Shown here in pieces: positions 7,760 to 16,924 of a stretch of 26,169 bases of DNA. Source of the stretch: Lachnospiraceae bacterium (GTDB lineage: Bacteria > Bacillota > Clostridia > Lachnospirales > Lachnospiraceae); assembly GCA_024694785.1 (NCBI GenBank), contig JAILJL010000084.1:1-26169 (forward strand), in the 5' to 3' direction. The notes beneath the pieces were generated by a model. The model was not told where the DNA came from, made no database searches, and saw nothing but the letters and a program-made list of their open reading frames with translations. Within the stretch, counting starts at the first letter, position 1, and each line of letters starts with the position of its first letter. Position numbers and translations under genes: made by a program.

Positions 7760-9013
7760 ATGAGTGTAGAATGCTTAAAGAAGCGTCGTCAGGCGGTAAT
7801 CGACAGAATGGAGAAAGGAAGCGTATTGGTTCTTTATTCCGGCGAAGAAGTACATGTAAGCGAAGATGAGTACTTCAAATTTGAGGTTAACAAGAACTTC
7901 CGTTATCTTACCGACATCGACAGAGACAATATGTGTCTTTTTATCGATAAGACGGGAGAAGAAGTTAAGACAACTCTTTACATCGAAGAGGCAGATCCGT
8001 TAAATGAAAAATGGTTCGGCAAGAAGCTTACAAAGGATGAGGCAAAGGAGATAAGCGGTGTTGATGTGGTAGCATATATCGAGAGCTTTGACAGTATGTT
8101 TGCGCGTCTTCTTACAACCTGTGCGGTTAAGGCTGCATACTTTGATCTTTATCATCACGACGCTTCGGAAGAATTTGATTTCAACCATAAGAAGGCACTT
8201 TCGTTCCATAAGAAGAATCCTTCTATCAAGCTTATGAATGCATATGATATTATCGCATATCTTCGTATGTCAAAGGATGAGGAAGAAGTTAAGAGAATAG
8301 CACATGCCGTTGATATGACACGTCAGGGACTTGAGGCAGTTATGAAGGAACTTAAGCCGGGAATGATGGAATATCAGGCACAGGCACTTTATGAATATAC
8401 AATTCATTATCTTGGATCTTCGGGTCCTTCCTTCCAGACAATTGCAGGTTCAGGATATAACGGAACGATGCTTCATTATGAGACAAATAGATGTGAGTGC
8501 AAAGATGGAGACCTTCTTTTACTTGACCTTGGTTCCAAGGCAGACGGATGGTGTTCGGATATAACAAGAACATATCCTATTAACGGTAAATTTACGGACA
8601 GACAGCGTGCGGTATATGAAGTAGTACTTAAGGCAAACCGCCATATTGCAAGTATTGCAAAGCCGGGTATGACATTAAGAGAGCTTAATGACGAGTGTAA
8701 GAAAGTATTGGCAGAAGGTGCCAAGGAACTCGGACTTATCAAGGAAGATTCCGAACTTGGCAAGTACTATATGCATGGTGTGGGACATCATCTCGGACTT
8801 GATGTACATGACGCATCTACTGCAGAAGGAATTAAGCTTCGTCCGGGTTGCGTAATCACAGATGAACCGGGATTATATATCGATGAAGAGTGTATCGGTA
8901 TTCGTATCGAAGATGATCTTCTTATTACAGAGACAGGTTGCGAAGTAATATCTAAGGATATCATCCGTACACCTGATGAGATTGAAGCTTTTATGGCTAA
9001 TAACCGTAAGTAA
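7760..9013 (+). CDS. pepP: Xaa-Pro aminopeptidase (M24B metallopeptidase)
   Basis: Cytosolic dinuclear-metal peptidase that removes the N-terminal residue before proline. The 417-residue protein has an N-terminal AMP_N domain (about 1-130) and a pita-bread catalytic domain. All five metal ligands can be placed: Asp256 and Asp267 (in LLLDLGSKADGWCSD, spacing of 11 as in E. coli PepP), His343 (HGVGHHLG), Glu369 (DEPGLYI) and Glu384 (IRIEDDLL). It starts at ATG 7760 with AGGAGG eight bases upstream, 23 bases after the luxS stop. No functional link with the methyl cycle is evident beyond peptide and amino acid supply, as with pepF at the other end. Confidence 0.95.
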   Translation: MSVECLKKRRQAVIDRMEKGSVLVLYSGEEVHVSEDEYFKFEVNKNFRYLTDIDRDNMCLFIDKTGEEVKTTLYIEEADPLNEKWFGKKLTKDEAKEISGVDVVAYIESFDSMFARLLTTCAVKAAYFDLYHHDASEEFDFNHKKALSFHKKNPSIKLMNAYDIIAYLRMSKDEEEVKRIAHAVDMTRQGLEAVMKELKPGMMEYQAQALYEYTIHYLGSSGPSFQTIAGSGYNGTMLHYETNRCECKDGDLLLLDLGSKADGWCSDITRTYPINGKFTDRQRAVYEVVLKANRHIASIAKPGMTLRELNDECKKVLAEGAKELGLIKEDSELGKYYMHGVGHHLGLDVHDASTAEGIKLRPGCVITDEPGLYIDEECIGIRIEDDLLITETGCEVISKDIIRTPDEIEAFMANNRK

Positions 9014-9045
9014 TTATTAAAGAATTAAGATTTTAAGGAGTCTAT

Positions 9046-12000
9046 ATGGCATTAAATCTTATCCTTGGCAATGCAGGCAGCGGTAAAACCGGCTGCCTCA
9101 TTGACCATATATTGAAAGAAGCTAAGGCAAACCCTGATAAGACATATCTCTATCTTGTCCCTGAGCAGTTTACTTTAAGTACGCAAAGGCAGATGGTAAT
9201 GCGCTCGGAGAATCATTGCATCATGAATGTTGATGTACTGTCCTTCGAGCGTCTTTCTTATCGTGTCTTTGAGGAACTTAATATTTCCAATTTGAGCGTG
9301 CTTGAGGATATAGGTAAGATTCTTTTACTGCGCAGGGTCGCAATTAAAGATAATGACAAATTACGTGTTCTTAAAAAGCGAATCGACAGACCACAGTATC
9401 TGGACGAGATTAAGTCGATAATAACGGAATTCCTGCAATATCACATAGAACCTTCCGATATAAGGAGATTTCTTGATGAAACAGGTGAAAGCAATTTAAG
9501 CTATAAGTTGAATGATCTTCTCACATTATACGAAGGCCTTATGGAAGAAATGGAGGGAACTTTTGTGACTTCCGAGAAGCTTCTTTTGCGATTGGCGGAT
9601 ATTGCGGACAGATCAAAGATATTAAAGGATGCAATAGTTGCATTTGACGGATATACGGGATTTACACCAATTCAGCTCGTATTCTTGGAAAAGCTCATGC
9701 CGCTGTGTTCTGATATGTATGTGACATGCCTTATGGATCCTGCAAAGGACCCCCTTAAGATTAAGAGTGTTCAGGATTTATACTATTTAAGCGCAACTTT
9801 TATACAGAACCTGGTTAACCTTGCGGGTAAGACCGGGGTTACCGTTAATGACTATTGGTATATGGAAGACCCGGCAAAAAGACGTTTCGTTAATGCACCG
9901 GGACTTGCTTTTCTCGAAAAAAATATATTTAAGAACCGTAATGCGAGATTTGATGGTAATAATGAAAGTGTATATGTGAAAAAGTGCCGCGACCCGAAAG
10001 AAGAGCTTGAATTTGCCGTAAGTCTTATCACAGATGGTGTGCGGAAGGGAAAACGGTATGAGGAGTTTGCCATATGTACGGGCGATCTTGCGACTTATTC
10101 GGATTACGCGGGGAAAGTATTTGAAGACGCAGGGATTCCTTATTTCATAGATGAGAAGGAACCGGTGTCCAATAATATATTTATACAATACGTAAAAAGC
10201 TTATTGTCGGTAGTCGACGAAGATTTTTCTTTTGATGCGCTTTTTGAATATCTTAAAACCGGTTTTACGGATATTCCGGAAAAGGATGTCGAAGAACTTG
10301 AAAACTATTGTCTTGCATACAGGGTGAGAAATTACAAGAAATTTTCGCAGCCTTTTACAATTAAAACCGACGCCATGACGGATGATGACCTTTACCGGCT
10401 TAATAAGGCGAGGGAGCAAATCGTGGTTTCGTTTACCGAATTAAGGAAACTTTCGCATGAAAAGCAGGTGACGGTAAAGGATTATACGATTAAGCTGTAT
10501 GAGATGATAAGAAACAATGGTTCAGAAGAGAAGCTATATAGACTCTGCACCGGGTTTGACGAGAACGAATCCGATGATATCAAGAAGAAAAAAGAAACAG
10601 AGCAAATATACGGCATATTTATGGGATTGCTCGAGAAATACGTATCGCTTCTGGGAGAATCCGTAATTTCATTTGAAGATTATGCACTTATTCTTAATGC
10701 GGGAATAGATCATCTTAAGGTTGCGACAATACCTCCGGGACGCGATTGCGTAATAATCGGCGATATTGAGAGAACAAGAATAGAGAATATCAGTACACTC
10801 ATATTAACGGGAGTAAATATGGGCGTTATTCCGCGCGTTCAGGGAGGTTCTGTTTGCCTTACAAGTAACGACCGGGAATTGTTAAAAGCGCACGATATAG
10901 GACTTGCACCATCTTTGCGCGAGAGAGCTTTTATACAGCAATTCTATCTATATATGCTTATGACAAAGCCTAAGGAAAGTATATTTATAACGTATTCAAT
11001 GGTGGATATGGGTGGTGAAACGCTTGAGCCCGCATATCTTATCCGAAAGCTGGAAAAAATGTACGGTGCGGATAAACTTGAATATGATATTAAATCAATC
11101 AGTATAAGCCCGCAGTTTGATTTTTCACGTGCATTAAAGAAACTTTCAGCAGGAACAGAGCTTGACGATAACGACAGAGCGTGTATTGCTTATCTGTCAA
11201 GAAACGGAATCTTTAGAAATATCCTTAAAAAGATAGTAACTGCACCGGATTTCGCAAAGAGCTACAGGAATCTGTCGCCTGAAGAGACCCTTAAGCTATA
11301 CGGAACGGATATCAAGGGAAGTATCAGCAGATTTGAGAGATATGCCGGATGCCCTATGAGTTATTATCTGACCTACGGACTTGGCTTATATGAGCGCGAG
11401 ACAGGCGAATTTGATGTGTTAAAGCGAGGCACTCTTGCTCATAAGGCAATAGAGATATATGGTAAACTGATTGCGGGAATTGGCAAAAATTATACCGATG
11501 TAACGGATAATGAACGGGAGGAATTCATCAATAAAGCAGTAGACGAGGCGCTAAATGCAATTAATGATGCGGAATTAAAGGAGAGTAAAAGGAAGGAGTA
11601 TCTTATAAATACTGTTCGTAAGATCCTTCTTAGAACCACGGAACAGATAAAGAGTAAGGCGCTTCTTTCGGGATACAGGCCGAATAAAAACGAGTATCGC
11701 TTTGTTCTTGCAAAAGATGGTAACGAGTATTTTAAGCTTAATAATGGATTCCGGGTAAAGTTTGATGGTGTGATTGACAGACTTGATGTAAAGGAAGCGG
11801 ATGATACCATTTCTTATAGAGTTGTTGATTATAAGAGCAGCGCCAAGGAATTTAAGTTGAATCAGGTATATGAGGGACTGTCATTGCAGCTGATAACATA
11901 TATAGAGGGTGCAAGACAGCTTCTCGAGATAGAGAATAAGGGAAAGAAGATAGTAAGTGATGGTGCATATTATTACCATTTGCTTAATCCCATAATTGAT

Positions 12001-12387
12001 ATTGACAAGGGAGCACTAAACGACGAGGAAATCAATGCTAAGATTGATGAAGCGCTTCTCCTTACAGGTGTAGGTCCGGCAGACTCGGATAATAAGATAG
12101 GAACAACTGCAAAGTCACGTAAGCTGACAGGTGAGGAAATTTCCATTATTGAAAAGTTTGTCGAAAAGAAGCGTGAAGACATAGGAAATGATATAGTATC
12201 GGGTAAGATTGAGCCTATGCCTTTTAATGAAGGCGATTATGGTGCGAATAGCTGTAATAAGTGTTCATGTAAGTCTATTTGTTGTTTTGATACTTCATTA
12301 AGTGCCTGTCACAGCAGAAGGACAACTAACATGACGCAGGAAGAGATACTTGAGGAGATGAAGAAAGTGACAGGAGGGGAAGAGTAA
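9046..12387 (+). CDS. addB: ATP-dependent helicase/deoxyribonuclease subunit B (AddB)
   Basis: Subunit of the AddAB helicase-nuclease that resects double-strand breaks up to Chi-like sites and loads RecA. The 1113-residue protein has Walker A GNAGSGKT (8-15) at the N-terminus and a RecB-type nuclease near the C-terminus: GVIDRLD followed by Asp928-Tyr-Lys930 (VVDYKSS). The iron-sulfur cluster that pins the nuclease domain is shown by Cys769 (YAGCPMSYY) and by Cys1070, Cys1073 and Cys1079 (C-x2-C-x5-C), the pattern known from Bacillus subtilis AddB; two further cysteines (1075, 1080) lie among them. It starts with AAGGAG five bases upstream of ATG, 32 bases after pepP. The stop shares one base with the addA start, so the subunits are likely made in step. 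The AddB helicase motifs other than Walker A are degenerate, as in the family. Confidence 0.96.
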   Translation: MALNLILGNAGSGKTGCLIDHILKEAKANPDKTYLYLVPEQFTLSTQRQMVMRSENHCIMNVDVLSFERLSYRVFEELNISNLSVLEDIGKILLLRRVAIKDNDKLRVLKKRIDRPQYLDEIKSIITEFLQYHIEPSDIRRFLDETGESNLSYKLNDLLTLYEGLMEEMEGTFVTSEKLLLRLADIADRSKILKDAIVAFDGYTGFTPIQLVFLEKLMPLCSDMYVTCLMDPAKDPLKIKSVQDLYYLSATFIQNLVNLAGKTGVTVNDYWYMEDPAKRRFVNAPGLAFLEKNIFKNRNARFDGNNESVYVKKCRDPKEELEFAVSLITDGVRKGKRYEEFAICTGDLATYSDYAGKVFEDAGIPYFIDEKEPVSNNIFIQYVKSLLSVVDEDFSFDALFEYLKTGFTDIPEKDVEELENYCLAYRVRNYKKFSQPFTIKTDAMTDDDLYRLNKAREQIVVSFTELRKLSHEKQVTVKDYTIKLYEMIRNNGSEEKLYRLCTGFDENESDDIKKKKETEQIYGIFMGLLEKYVSLLGESVISFEDYALILNAGIDHLKVATIPPGRDCVIIGDIERTRIENISTLILTGVNMGVIPRVQGGSVCLTSNDRELLKAHDIGLAPSLRERAFIQQFYLYMLMTKPKESIFITYSMVDMGGETLEPAYLIRKLEKMYGADKLEYDIKSISISPQFDFSRALKKLSAGTELDDNDRACIAYLSRNGIFRNILKKIVTAPDFAKSYRNLSPEETLKLYGTDIKGSISRFERYAGCPMSYYLTYGLGLYERETGEFDVLKRGTLAHKAIEIYGKLIAGIGKNYTDVTDNEREEFINKAVDEALNAINDAELKESKRKEYLINTVRKILLRTTEQIKSKALLSGYRPNKNEYRFVLAKDGNEYFKLNNGFRVKFDGVIDRLDVKEADDTISYRVVDYKSSAKEFKLNQVYEGLSLQLITYIEGARQLLEIENKGKKIVSDGAYYYHLLNPIIDIDKGALNDEEINAKIDEALLLTGVGPADSDNKIGTTAKSRKLTGEEISIIEKFVEKKREDIGNDIVSGKIEPMPFNEGDYGANSCNKCSCKSICCFDTSLSACHSRRTTNMTQEEILEEMKKVTGGEE

Positions 12388-15300
12388 TGGGAAAATATGT
12401 ACCGACTCCTGAACAACAGGATGTTATAGATGCCCGTCATTCCAATTGCCTGGTAAGCGCAGCTGCCGGTTCCGGTAAGACCTCGGTATTGGTCGATAGA
12501 ATAATGGGTCTTATAACAGATAAGAATAACCCTATAGATATAGACGAGCTTATCGTGGTAACTTTTACCAATGCTGCTGCAGATGAGATGAAGGAGCGTA
12601 TACAAAAAGCGCTTGACGATCTTGTTGAGGAAAAGGGCGACGATCCGCATATAGCAAAGCAAAGCGGGCTTATAGAAAATGCAATGATTACAACGATAGA
12701 CGGATTCTGTAATCGCTTTTTGCGGGAGCACTTTTATCTGTTGCCTTATGAACCGAATTTCAGAATCCTGGATCCCGGTGAAGCAATTCTTATTGAGAAC
12801 GATATACTGGATGTGACTTTAAATGAATTCTATGAAGCTGCGGATCCGGTGTTTTTTGAGTTCCTTTCGGACTATGCTTCGGAAAGAGATGATGCGAAGC
12901 TTGCGGATATGATTACTGCTTTATATAAAACCGCAATAAGCAGCCCGTTTCCGGAAAAATTCCTGGCAGAGTGTATAGAAGCCTATTCCGAGGATAAGGT
13001 GGATTCGGTTGAGAAATTGCCGTTCTATGGTTTCATTAAATCCGAATATGATATTGCTGTCGAAGAGGGAATTCGTAAAATAGAAGAAGCGGCGGAGATA
13101 ATAAAGGGAACCCCGGGGCTCGAAAATGGTATAGATAATTATGACAGCGCGGTTTATGACATTAATGCACTTAGTGGGGTAACTTCTTATGAGGATTGCC
13201 ACAGAAGACTTGCCAATAAGAAGAAGCCTGCAACGTACGGCTATAGGGGACTTGATCCGGAACTGGCGGAGATAAAAGAAAAAGCGCGCTCATTGCGTAT
13301 AAGCGCTTACGCAGGTATAGAGTCGATAGGAGCGCTTTTTAAAGATGATGCCAAGACCATACTTGAAGAATATAAGGCAATTAAGCCGTATGTGGAAATA
13401 CTTGTAAATATTACATCGCGCTATATCGAAAATCTTGAGAAAGAGAAGATTAAGCGTAATGTCATGTCGTTTTCCGACTTGAGCCATTATGCTTTGAAAA
13501 TTCTCTATGATGAGAATAACGAAGTAAGCGGAGTTGCGCGGGAATACGGAAAGCGCTTCAAAGAAATAATGATAGATGAGTATCAGGATTCTAATTATAT
13601 GCAGGAATATATAATGTCCGCATTATCGGACCCTACATGCAAAGAGTCGGATATATTCATGGTCGGAGACGTTAAGCAGAGCATATACCGATTCAGGCAG
13701 GCTGTTCCGCAGTTATTCATAGATAAGTATGACAGGTACTCAAAGAATGCAGAAGCAAAGGAAAGAAAACTTCTTCTTACTGCCAACTTCAGAAGCAGGG
13801 AGGAGGTTACAGGATATGCAAACGGAGTATTCGACAGCATAATGCATAAGGATCTTGGCGGAATCGAATACGACGACAGTGCTGCACTTGTGTCAAGAGC
13901 ATCCTACGAAGAGGTACAATGCGATAACAGAACCGAACTTATAGTTGTTGAAGACAGTAAGGATGAAGATGACAGATTCATGCTGGAAATAAGTGCAATT
14001 GCGGCAAGAATCAAGCGATTACTGAAAGAACAGCAGATAACGGATTCCGCGACAAAGAAATTAAGACCGGCAAGATTAAGTGATATAGTAATTCTTACAA
14101 GGGCAGGTACAGAGAATGACAGTATTATAGATGGACTTAATAAATTCGGCATTCCCGCGATATCCCAGCAGGGAACAGGATACTTTGAAACTGTTGAAGT
14201 CACTACTATATTAAGTTTGCTTTCCTTAATCGATAATTCCAGACGAGAGATAGAAATTGCTGCAATTCTTGTATCACCGATCATAGGATTGGAGCATGCA
14301 GACCTTGCACACATCAAGATAATGCAGGGTAAAGGATTCGAGGATAAGATCAGGGAATATATAAAAAGCGGTGAATCCGAGCATATTAAGGCGAAACTTA
14401 TGGAGTTCACAGAGCTTATCAAAAAGCTTAAATCATATGCTGCCTTTATGAATGTTCACAGCCTTATACGCAAGATATATGAGATTACGGATTATGAGAC
14501 TTATGTAATGTTCATGGAAGGCGGAGAACTAAGACAAAGGAATCTTATTATGCTTATCGAGATGGCGAAGAACTTTGAAAGTACCAGTTATAAGGGGCTG
14601 TCGCAGTTTATTCGCTATATTGAGAAGATGAAGAAATATGAGGTCGATACTCAAAAAGCGCAGAGTATAGACGCGGGAAATGCGGTAACGCTTATGACTA
14701 TGCATAAGTCAAAAGGTCTTGAATTCCCGATCGCTATTATAGCCAGAACAGGTAAAGAATTCGGGGGATCGAAAAAAAAACCGCTTATACAGACCGATGT
14801 CAATAATTATATAGGGTTATATAGATATGACGGAATAAAACGAACCAGGAAAACTTCGTATGCATATACATGTATTACCTATAAGGATAAGTTAGATGAG
14901 CATGCGGAAGAATTAAGAGTATTGTATGTAGCATTAACCCGTGCCAAAGAAAAGCTCATCATTACAGGTATGAGTAAGGATTATGAAAGCCTTTACAATT
15001 CATCTTTGAGCAAGCTTGATGAGAATGGCAGGATGAGTCATGCAGACAAGATTTCTGCGAAAAGTTTTCTTGAATATCTTATGCCGGCAACAATTGCGAT
15101 GGCAGATGATAATAAGGCAATACTTAAGTTCTGCCCGATAAGCGGTAATTCCTGTGATGATACAGGTATTCCGGCAGAAGAGGATGTAGCAATACGAGAA
15201 ATAAGCGATGTCGGAACAGTTATCGATTCCATTATCAATAATGTCGATGAGACGAGGATAGATGAACTTAAAGCCCTGTACGATAAGCCGTATCATCATG

Positions 15301-16010
15301 AAGCAGCGCTTTTACTTAAGAATAAAATGTCTGTATCGGAGATAAAGCATAAGTTTATGGATGAGGAACTTAAGGCGGATGATGAGGCATATCAGCCGGA
15401 TTTTCTTAAGTCAAAGGAGAATACAATTGTTCCTGCGTTCATGGGCGGTGAGAAGGAAGAAAACGGTGGTGCTTTATACGGAACTGCAGTGCATAGAGTA
15501 ATGGAGCTGATTCCGTTTAATGACGACGCAATGCTTAACGCGGACGAACATGATGTAAGAAATGCCATTGAGAATATGATAGCGGAGGGACTCATTGCAA
15601 AAGAGGATGCGGAACGTGTAAATGCCGGGAAGGTAGCGGCTTTTCTGGGTAATGATATCGCGGCTGTAATTAATAAGGCGGCAAAGACCGGAAGACTTCA
15701 TAAAGAGCAGCCGTTTGTAATGAGCATAACACCGGAGGAAGCAGGAGAGACCTCGGATGCTGATGAGGAGATCCTGGTACAGGGAATAATCGACCTTTTT
15801 GTAGAAGAAGATGACGGTATAATACTGCTTGACTATAAGACGGATCGTGTAATGCATGAAGAGGAGCTTATTACAAGATATGGTAAACAGATGGAATTAT
15901 ACGGAATCGCATTAAGTAAAGTTTATGGAAAAAAGGTAAAGAAATATTTGATTTATTCCTTCACATTAGGCAAAATTATTGATTTTGTGCCTGCTAAAAG
16001 GTATAATTAA
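12387..16010 (+). CDS. addA: ATP-dependent helicase/nuclease subunit A (AddA)
   Basis: UvrD-like helicase and nuclease subunit of AddAB. Over 1207 residues: Q-motif and Walker A (TPEQQDVI, then AAAGSGKT at 25-32), motif Ia region VVTFTNAAADEM, Walker B IDEYQDS (Asp397-Glu398), the GDVKQSIYRFRQA motif, a late motif with MTMHKSKGLEFP, and VALTRAKEK. The C-terminal RecB-type nuclease has VQGIIDLF and Asp1149-Tyr-Lys1151 (LLDYKTD). The gene overlaps addB by one base and has an AGGAGGGG ribosome site inside addB. An uninterrupted run of nine A (14772-14780, codons 796-798) follows five G; slippage there would stop translation within about ten codons and remove the nuclease domain. Expected length and complete motifs indicate that the main product is functional. 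Confidence 0.96.
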   Translation: MGKYVPTPEQQDVIDARHSNCLVSAAAGSGKTSVLVDRIMGLITDKNNPIDIDELIVVTFTNAAADEMKERIQKALDDLVEEKGDDPHIAKQSGLIENAMITTIDGFCNRFLREHFYLLPYEPNFRILDPGEAILIENDILDVTLNEFYEAADPVFFEFLSDYASERDDAKLADMITALYKTAISSPFPEKFLAECIEAYSEDKVDSVEKLPFYGFIKSEYDIAVEEGIRKIEEAAEIIKGTPGLENGIDNYDSAVYDINALSGVTSYEDCHRRLANKKKPATYGYRGLDPELAEIKEKARSLRISAYAGIESIGALFKDDAKTILEEYKAIKPYVEILVNITSRYIENLEKEKIKRNVMSFSDLSHYALKILYDENNEVSGVAREYGKRFKEIMIDEYQDSNYMQEYIMSALSDPTCKESDIFMVGDVKQSIYRFRQAVPQLFIDKYDRYSKNAEAKERKLLLTANFRSREEVTGYANGVFDSIMHKDLGGIEYDDSAALVSRASYEEVQCDNRTELIVVEDSKDEDDRFMLEISAIAARIKRLLKEQQITDSATKKLRPARLSDIVILTRAGTENDSIIDGLNKFGIPAISQQGTGYFETVEVTTILSLLSLIDNSRREIEIAAILVSPIIGLEHADLAHIKIMQGKGFEDKIREYIKSGESEHIKAKLMEFTELIKKLKSYAAFMNVHSLIRKIYEITDYETYVMFMEGGELRQRNLIMLIEMAKNFESTSYKGLSQFIRYIEKMKKYEVDTQKAQSIDAGNAVTLMTMHKSKGLEFPIAIIARTGKEFGGSKKKPLIQTDVNNYIGLYRYDGIKRTRKTSYAYTCITYKDKLDEHAEELRVLYVALTRAKEKLIITGMSKDYESLYNSSLSKLDENGRMSHADKISAKSFLEYLMPATIAMADDNKAILKFCPISGNSCDDTGIPAEEDVAIREISDVGTVIDSIINNVDETRIDELKALYDKPYHHEAALLLKNKMSVSEIKHKFMDEELKADDEAYQPDFLKSKENTIVPAFMGGEKEENGGALYGTAVHRVMELIPFNDDAMLNADEHDVRNAIENMIAEGLIAKEDAERVNAGKVAAFLGNDIAAVINKAAKTGRLHKEQPFVMSITPEEAGETSDADEEILVQGIIDLFVEEDDGIILLDYKTDRVMHEEELITRYGKQMELYGIALSKVYGKKVKKYLIYSFTLGKIIDFVPAKRYN
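14763..14814 (+). other. A9 homopolymer with upstream G-rich box: possible slippage site in addA
   Basis: Five G followed by A (14763-14768), then TCG, then nine A (14772-14780) in frame as AAA AAA AAA CCG. Minus-one reading meets TAA at 14804-14806 (about 806 residues); plus-one reading meets TAG at 14812-14814 (about 808 residues). The layout of a purine-rich, Shine-Dalgarno-like box a few bases before an A-run recalls the slippage site of dnaX, but I see no clear downstream hairpin. The sequence is seen directly; its use is speculation. Confidence 0.35.
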
Positions 16011-16013
16011 TCT

Positions 16014-16018
16014 AGGAG
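16014..16018 (+). promoter_or_regulatory. Ribosome binding site used to choose the maf start
   Basis: AGGAG lies 3 bases before GTG at 16022, too close for use, and 12 bases before ATG at 16031, which is long but workable. ATG also gives the normal family N-terminus. Confidence 0.55.
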
Positions 16019-16030
16019 ATTGTGGGAAGT

Positions 16031-16654
16031 ATGCAGAATTATAAATTAGTATTGGCGTCGGGTTCTCCCAGACGTAAAGAATTATTAAAAGAGGCGGGGT
16101 ATAGATTCGACATTATACCTTCGGACGCAACGGAAGAAGCAACATACAAAAGACCTGCCTATTATGTGCAGGAGCTGGCAGCGTTAAAAGCCAAAGATGT
16201 TGCCAACATGATTCTGAATCAGGAAGTATTGTACGAAAAGGGTAAGTACACAAAGGGTGAAGTTATTATACTCGGTGCGGATACGGTAGTGTCTTTACTC
16301 GATAATATAATGGGCAAGCCTAAGAATGATAAGGATGCATATAATATGCTTAAAGCTTTGTCCGGTAAGAGACACTATGTATATACCGGTGTATCCTTGA
16401 TAAGAGCAGTGGATGGCAAGATTACCAATCGGAGAACCATCTATGTAAGGACTTCCGTACTTGTGGCAGAGCTTACGGATCAGGAGATCAATACATATAT
16501 CGCGACCGGCGAGTCGGCAGACAAGGCCGGAGCATATGCGATTCAGGGCAAGTTTGCTAAGCATATAGAGCGAATTGAAGGCAGTTATCCTACAGTTGTG
16601 GGATTGCCTGTAAATGCCGTATATAATTTGATCAATGATGTCAGAGGTGTATAA
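16031..16654 (+). CDS. maf: Maf family nucleotide pyrophosphatase
   Basis: House-cleaning enzyme that hydrolyses non-canonical or excess nucleoside triphosphates (dTTP/UTP type in many Firmicutes) to monophosphate and pyrophosphate. The 207-residue product has the family motifs in order: LASGSPRRKELL at the N-terminus, GADTVV with the catalytic Asp, GKP, LSGKRHYVYTGV, and DKAGAYAIQGK near the end. It is somewhat longer than the roughly 190 residues of B. subtilis Maf because of a charged insert (about residues 58-75, near VLYEKGKYTKGE). The start at 16031 is chosen over GTG 16022, whose ribosome site would be too close. It follows addA by 20 bases and the next small gene by two, so it probably shares their transcript. 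Exact substrate specificity cannot be told from what I can see. Confidence 0.94.
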   Translation: MQNYKLVLASGSPRRKELLKEAGYRFDIIPSDATEEATYKRPAYYVQELAALKAKDVANMILNQEVLYEKGKYTKGEVIILGADTVVSLLDNIMGKPKNDKDAYNMLKALSGKRHYVYTGVSLIRAVDGKITNRRTIYVRTSVLVAELTDQEINTYIATGESADKAGAYAIQGKFAKHIERIEGSYPTVVGLPVNAVYNLINDVRGV

Positions 16655-16656
16655 GA

Positions 16657-16920
16657 ATGTATCAATATGACGAGGAATGTCTTCAGGCTTTTATCGATAA
16701 TCAGGAGAAGCTTATAGGACGGAAAGAATTTAATTCTTTTGACGAGGCAGATGAGTTTCTATCGGATTGTATGGCAGTTAAGCTTGATTCGATCGGAGAG
16801 GTGCGCGATTATCTGATAGATGCCGGTATGGATGCATATGGATTGTCGGATGAAGAATTGTGTGCGGAATCCGAAGTTTTTAAGCTTAAAAGCGGCAAGT
16901 ATCTTGTCGTAGAGGGATAG
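16657..16920 (+). CDS. Small acidic protein of unknown function
   Basis: I do not recognise the 87-residue product as a characterised family, although the wording resembles short uncharacterised proteins of Lachnospiraceae that databases sometimes label glyoxalase without good reason. It is strongly acidic, with no signal peptide, membrane segment or metal motif; two cysteines (C9 and C38) and another near residue 69 are scattered. The text alternates predicted helices (FDEADEFLSDC, SIGEVRDYL, SDEELCAE) and ends in a short strand (KYLVVEG), suggesting a small folded cytosolic domain. It is very likely real: ATG 16657 has AGAGGTG eight bases upstream, it begins two bases after maf and ends four bases before the next gene. 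Coupling to either neighbour in function is unknown. Confidence 0.8.
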   Translation: MYQYDEECLQAFIDNQEKLIGRKEFNSFDEADEFLSDCMAVKLDSIGEVRDYLIDAGMDAYGLSDEELCAESEVFKLKSGKYLVVEG

Positions 16921-16924
16921 AGTA

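Noticed and set aside
9915..9924. Seven-A run in addB as a second slippage site
   Set aside because: Runs of seven A are frequent by chance in AT-rich coding DNA and there is no accompanying G-rich box.
13904..14422. A 172-codon open frame on the minus strand inside addA
   Set aside because: Serine/isoleucine-rich shadow of the addA coding strand with no domain or start signal.
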